Positions 10,901-10,973 of a stretch of DNA of 10,973 nucleotides are shown one piece after another. Location of the stretch: the NCBI GenBank assembly GCA_028565635.1, contig JAOXYB010057689.1:1-10973 (forward strand). The letters are read 5' to 3'. A model generated the notes under the pieces. That model had not been told where the DNA came from, ran no database searches, and saw only the letters and a list, made by a program, of their open reading frames with translations. The position numbers and the translations under genes were made by a program. Each line of letters starts with the position of its first letter. The first letter of the stretch is position 1. The DNA comes from Phoronis ovalis (taxonomy: Eukaryota > Phoronida > Phoronidae).

Positions 10901-10973
10901 CGTTACAAGAGTAGCCATTTGTGTCTAGCTCATATCCAATGTTACAGCTACAGTCAAAACCACCATCAGTATT
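1752..10973 (-). CDS. Multi-EGF protein with C-terminal chitin-binding type-2 domain (3' part of a split gene; 5' end outside window)
   Basis: One gene model assembled from 18 exons on the minus strand: a partial EGF exon, 16 complete EGF exons of 123 nt, and a 200-nt terminal exon. Every junction is GT..AG and phase 1 (AAC G|AT, read as Asn-Asp), so the exons join in one frame without a stop for about 746 residues. Each module has spacing C-x6-C-x3-C-x8-C-x-C-x12-C, begins DVNEC or DVDEC (the calcium-binding EGF signature) and has C-x-N-x4-F-x-C between cysteines 3 and 4, the consensus for Asp/Asn beta-hydroxylation. From the families, I infer a secreted or cell-surface calcium-stiffened rod with a chitin-binding C-terminus. 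No transmembrane segment or signal peptide is visible; the signal peptide would lie upstream. The separate short reading frames around each exon are the exons read through into introns, not small genes. Gene name and species were not recognised. Confidence 0.9.
2439..2479 (+). repeat. 20-nt tandem duplication (two copies)
   Basis: Two adjacent copies of a unit beginning CATGG and ending TGCTTGCC, with three differences. Just to the left, ACCATG and CATGGT (2428-2445) form a small hairpin. Confidence 0.6.
2526..2620 (-). pseudogene. Dead EGF exon lacking its first 28 nt
   Basis: The sequence matches the EGF exons from module residue 11 to the end ([24 protein letters not shown]) and keeps an intact donor (AACG|GTAAAT). 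The calcium motif, the first cysteine and the acceptor are gone. The missing part is replaced by DNA resembling the interior of the family-B introns (compare 2616-2635 with 5712-5731). The two parental sequences share AATTG at the joint. The nearest upstream AGs, at the TTTTTAG near 2655 and inside GATCAG at 2611, would both shift the frame, so a working exon is unlikely. The transcript probably splices from EGF-17 straight to the chitin-binding exon. Confidence 0.8.
2824..2946 (-). CDS. EGF-17 exon (last working EGF module)
   Basis: Calcium-binding EGF module with Ser6, Ala10 and Gly26 as its departures from the array consensus (module residues numbered 1-41 from the first Asp). The Ala10 'GTANC' form is shared with EGF-16 and EGF-8, which marks a subgroup. 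The acceptor is TTGGTAG and the donor GTAAGT, the best donor match in the array. It is the last module before the dead exon and the chitin-binding exon. Confidence 0.92.
3041..3072 (-). repeat. 32-nt dispersed repeat, copy 2
   Basis: Inverted copy of 139-170 (31 of 32 positions). It directly abuts the left arm of the palindrome at 3072-3115, inside DNA that the related introns lack. Confidence 0.75.
3072..3115. repeat. Perfect 44-bp palindrome without spacer
   Basis: Two 22-nt arms (3072-3093 and 3094-3115) meet at TTTTC|GAAAA with full complementarity. The right arm ends ATTCAGTAAG, which is native intron sequence found also at 6810-6819 and 8651-8660. The left arm is therefore the added inverted copy. 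Confidence 0.95.
3252..3374 (-). CDS. EGF-16 exon
   Basis: Calcium-binding EGF module with Ser6, Ala10, Lys15 and Ser22. The last coding codons read TGC AAT G, and the donor is GTATAAGT. The acceptor CTTTTCTAG matches that of EGF-13. It is closest to EGF-17 by the Ser6/Ala10 pair, so the two are probably neighbouring duplicates. Confidence 0.92.
3617..3739 (-). CDS. EGF-15 exon
   Basis: Calcium-binding EGF module starting DVDEC, with Ala8, Ser17, Val24, Pro29 and Ser37. It is the only module with Ser in place of Gly at position 37, and one of the more divergent copies. All six cysteines and the Asn18/Phe23 hydroxylation residues are kept. Confidence 0.92.
3740..4123 (-). other. Intron, family B
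   Basis: 384 nt. Contains the GAACAGTGGAAAAA...AAATCAGTCTCC block (3930-3961) typical of this family and, near the donor, the TGCAATTTTGCGCATATGGTGA block (4030-4051) shared with 5116-5137. There is no coding match. Confidence 0.6.
4124..4246 (-). CDS. EGF-14 exon
   Basis: Calcium-binding EGF module with Met6, Gln29, Ala35, His38 and Glu41. The final codon before the split codon is GAA rather than AAC, so the linker to EGF-15 is Glu instead of Asn. Tyr38 is replaced by His. It pairs with EGF-12, which shares Met6 and Ala35. The DNA to the left of each (4026-4070 and 5112-5156) is also alike, so they are related by duplication of a larger unit. Confidence 0.9.
4503..4625 (-). CDS. EGF-13 exon
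   Basis: EGF module starting DVDDC: Asp replaces the usual Glu4 of the calcium motif, a conservative change. It also has Val15 and Asn24. All six cysteines are present. The acceptor CTTTTCTAG is followed by A|TGTGGACG in phase 1, and the donor is GTAAGC. Confidence 0.92.
4626..5184 (-). other. Mosaic intron with family A and family B segments
   Basis: 559 nt, about the sum of one family A and one family B intron. The start near the acceptor (4650-4690) resembles 8138-8175 of family B. The middle carries the family A block GTACAATGTCCTGCGCAAAATAAGAC (two parts, 4760-4785). The rest is family B with an ACT/ACC triplet tract (about 4926-5013) and the TTTTTTATCAG block near 5047. I see no intact exon between the parts. 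Confidence 0.5.
4926..5013 (+). repeat. Degenerate ACT/ACC/ACA triplet tract
   Basis: Imperfect triplets (ACT early, ACA and ACC later) in an intron, preceded by CATGTTAATAAAAATACT. It is an older, more decayed relative of the tract at 5848. Confidence 0.7.
5185..5307 (-). CDS. EGF-12 exon
   Basis: Calcium-binding EGF module with Met6, Thr7, Pro29, Ala35 and Phe39 next to the last cysteine. It is the sister of EGF-14. The pairs EGF-14/EGF-13 and EGF-12/EGF-11 look like copies of a two-exon unit: the left ends of the exons lie 1,061 and 1,035 nt apart. Confidence 0.92.
5538..5660 (-). CDS. EGF-11 exon
   Basis: Calcium-binding EGF module starting DVDEC, with Ser17 and Ile35. The donor is GTAAAG and the acceptor CTTTTGTAG follows a good pyrimidine stretch. 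By position and by the DVD start it corresponds to EGF-13 in the proposed two-exon duplication. Confidence 0.92.
5661..6180 (-). other. Mosaic intron with family B then family A segments
   Basis: 520 nt. Family B runs from the acceptor through the triplet tract to the TGCATCTGATAAG block near 5991. It then passes, with no exon, into family A (AAATTAAGTAAGCGATGTACTACACAAAATAA region, 6068-6100) and the TTTAAAAATAGCGCTACTTT end by the donor. An exon may have been lost here. Confidence 0.5.
5848..5922 (+). repeat. ACT/GCT triplet tract (25 triplets)
   Basis: Uninterrupted run of ACT, GCT and a few ACA or AGT triplets in an intron. Its plus-strand reading is a poly-leucine frame with no other sign of coding. 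It follows CATGTTAATAAAAATGCT, the same lead-in as the tract at about 4926. Confidence 0.9.
6181..6303 (-). CDS. EGF-10 exon
   Basis: Calcium-binding EGF module with Asn26 and Ser35. It contains no start codon early in the frame, so it is easily missed by an open-reading-frame search, but borders, phase and length match the other exons exactly. Ser35 and the nearby DNA (CAAACCCAGCG) link it to EGF-7. Confidence 0.92.
6596..6718 (-). CDS. EGF-9 exon
   Basis: Calcium-binding EGF module with Val6, Asn10, Val35, His38 and Phe39. His38 replaces the conserved Tyr, as in EGF-14. The donor is GTACGAGT, weaker than most. All six cysteines and the Asn18/Phe23 hydroxylation pair are intact. Confidence 0.92.
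6944..7066 (-). CDS. EGF-8 exon
   Basis: Calcium-binding EGF module with Ser6, Ser7, Ala10, His14, Asn15, Ser28 and Pro29, one of the more diverged copies. The Ala10 form places it with EGF-16 and EGF-17. The donor is GTAAGT and the acceptor TTTCGTAG. Confidence 0.92.
7067..7456 (-). other. Intron, family B
   Basis: 390 nt. Carries the AACAGTAAAAACAAGATTTAAA block (7241-7262), CACTATACGACTC (7346-7358), TTTTTTATCAG (7380-7390) and the AATCAGATTGGGG block close to the donor. It lacks the long triplet tract of its relatives. Confidence 0.6.
7457..7579 (-). CDS. EGF-7 exon
   Basis: Calcium-binding EGF module with Ser6, Asp14 and Ser35. The donor is GTGGGA, the poorest match to GTAAGT in the array, with no better GT close by. 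The acceptor is good (TTCCTTTTGTAG). Skipping would keep the frame, so this exon is a candidate for partial inclusion. Confidence 0.9.
7580..7999 (-). other. Intron, family B, with ACT/ACC triplet tract
   Basis: 420 nt. Contains AACAGTGAAAAAATGATTAATCAGTCGC (two blocks around 7760-7790) and the triplet tract at 7901-7970. The donor-proximal part of the family is missing: the tract lies close to the donor of EGF-6. Confidence 0.6.
7901..7970 (+). repeat. ACT/ACC/AAT triplet tract
   Basis: Degenerate run of ACT, ACC, AAT and ATT triplets inside an intron, in the region corresponding to the tracts at 4926-5013 and 5848-5922. Confidence 0.8.
8000..8122 (-). CDS. EGF-6 exon
   Basis: Calcium-binding EGF module with Asn24, Arg29 and Met33; Leu33 is Leu in every other complete module. 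The donor is GTAATT, of modest strength, and the acceptor CCTTTTGTAG is strong. Confidence 0.92.
8123..8438 (-). other. Intron, family B, short form
   Basis: 316 nt. It keeps the block around 8308-8345 (GTTGGAAAGATTTAAATCATG) and the AATAAGCAGATATTCG region by the donor but has no triplet tract. Nothing else was seen. Confidence 0.5.
8439..8561 (-). CDS. EGF-5 exon
   Basis: Calcium-binding EGF module with Leu6, His14 and Thr36. It differs from EGF-2 at only two bases of 123, and both change the protein (Thr36 here against Asn36; Asn41 here against Ser41). The acceptor is TTTTTGCAG rather than the usual GTAG. It is the left-hand copy of the recent 1.63-kb duplication. Confidence 0.93.
8775..8782. 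repeat. Target-site duplication, left (GACTTTTA)
   Basis: Identical to 9260-9267. Introns without the element have one uninterrupted version of this site (6171-6182 and 9600-9610 regions), which act as empty sites. Confidence 0.75.
8783..9259. mobile_element. MITE-like non-autonomous DNA transposon, copy 1
   Basis: Inverted arms of about 75 nt at 8788-8862 and 9180-9255 (CTGNATAAATCCATC at the tips, then GTTAGTGTTCC and CTTAACCATAGTCAAT inside) with few mismatches. An 8-bp direct repeat GACTTTTA flanks it. The interior has a second imperfect inverted pair around 8988-9090 (AATAGGTAT and AGTGGACT) and a small GTTATATT/AATATAAC hairpin (8859-8879), but no protein. The 8-bp target size fits hAT-type and some other superfamilies; the family is not assigned. 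The outermost few bases are uncertain. Confidence 0.85.
9260..9267. repeat. Target-site duplication, right (GACTTTTA)
   Basis: Identical to 8775-8782. On the gene strand it includes the T of the EGF-4 donor GT and the bases after it, so the insertion kept the splice donor working. Confidence 0.75.
9269..9391 (-). CDS. EGF-4 exon
   Basis: Calcium-binding EGF module with Ser6, Thr7, Ser8, Ser9, Asp20, Ile29 and Tyr31. The loop between cysteines 1 and 2 is unlike the AGTD form of the other modules. The donor, GTAAAAGTC, overlaps the target repeat of the transposon in the next intron, which begins nine bases after the exon. It matches EGF-1 over the visible part with one silent difference. Confidence 0.93.
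9609..9731 (-). CDS. EGF-3 exon (altered hydroxylation motif)
   Basis: EGF module starting DVDEC, with Ala6, Thr7, Ile20, Leu23, Asn24 and Ile35. Leu23 replaces the aromatic residue of the C-x-N-x4-(F/Y)-x-C consensus, so this module probably escapes Asn hydroxylation while keeping all six cysteines and the calcium motif. The acceptor is TTTTATAG and the donor GTAAAAAT. Confidence 0.9.
9732..10063 (-). other. Intron, family B
   Basis: 332 nt. Contains T-rich DNA at about 9825-9880, a short degenerate ACT/GCT stretch (about 9900-9930), the CAATGCTTTAACTA and ACTATTCGATCC blocks (9948-9980) that match family B, and TAATAATTAATAATAAT near the donor. Confidence 0.55.
10064..10186 (-). CDS. EGF-2 exon
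   Basis: Calcium-binding EGF module with Leu6, His14 and Ser41. The last full codon is AGC instead of AAC, so the linker to EGF-3 is Ser. It is the duplicate of EGF-5, and the similarity continues through the intron to its right. Confidence 0.93.
10187..10900 (-). other. Intron, family A, carrying the second MITE copy
   Basis: 714 nt; a duplicate of the intron at 8562-9268. Both flanks and the element are at corresponding places, with scattered substitutions and small indels. Confidence 0.75.
10414..10891. mobile_element. MITE-like element, copy 2 (carried by the tandem duplication)
   Basis: Matches copy 1 with fewer than about twenty differences over roughly 477 positions. The flanking 8-mers are now GACTTTTC (10406-10413) and GTCTTTTA (10892-10899), each one change from the repeat at copy 1. 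Because the surrounding introns and exons also match, it was duplicated with its host DNA, not inserted separately. Confidence 0.85.
10901..10973 (-). CDS. EGF-1 exon, cut by the window edge
   Basis: The last 73 nt of an EGF exon, from module residue 18 to 41, with Asp20, Ile29 and Tyr31 as in EGF-4. The donor is GTAAAAGAC. The calcium motif and first three cysteines lie beyond the window. The array therefore continues upstream. Confidence 0.9.

Larger units (their letters stand above)
10058..10973. repeat. Recent tandem duplication, right copy (EGF-2, MITE intron, EGF-1), cut by the edge
   Basis: Counterpart of 8433-9391. The copy continues beyond the window, where an EGF-3-like exon is predicted next. 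Confidence 0.88.

Noticed and set aside
2526-10973. Regularly spaced repeats resembling a CRISPR array
   Set aside because: The repeats are 123 nt, coding and separated by 217-714 nt of related intron DNA; this is an exon array.

Overview
This is a stretch of AT-rich animal nuclear DNA (roughly 64% A+T by eye). It holds the 3' part of one large split gene on the minus strand. The animal reading rests on 123-nt exons with GT..AG borders, introns of about 0.2-0.7 kb, calcium-binding EGF modules, a chitin-binding type-2 tail, simple triplet repeats and a MITE-like DNA transposon. EGF arrays joined to a peritrophin-A tail suggest an invertebrate, possibly a mollusc or a tunicate. I cannot name the species.

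Layout, read along the minus strand from the right edge (N-terminal side) to the left. The window enters inside an EGF exon cut by the edge (10901-10973, EGF-1). Sixteen complete EGF exons follow (EGF-2 to EGF-17, 10064-10186 down to 2824-2946). Each is exactly 123 nt, starts and ends in phase 1, and codes for one 41-residue six-cysteine module. A seventeenth unit (2526-2620) is a dead exon missing its first 28 nt. The gene ends with a 200-nt exon (1752-1951) coding for a chitin-binding type-2 (CBM14/peritrophin-A-like) domain and a TAA stop. About 746 residues are visible. The start of the gene lies outside the window.

The spliced product should be an extracellular rod of tandem calcium-binding EGF modules with one residue between the last cysteine of one module and the calcium motif of the next, ending in a chitin-binding domain. 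It could be a chitin-anchored matrix, cuticle, tunic, shell or mucus protein; that role is inferred.

The array shows how it grew. Its introns fall into two sequence families, pointing to duplication of exon-plus-intron units. The last 2.5 kb carries a recent duplication with a 1.63-kb period. A MITE of about 477 bp with 8-bp target repeats sits next to an EGF splice donor and was copied along with that duplication. Two introns look like mosaics left by exon loss, and one intron carries a perfect 44-bp palindrome next to a dispersed 32-nt repeat. Positions 1-1751 hold no gene I can support; they are 3' UTR and downstream DNA.
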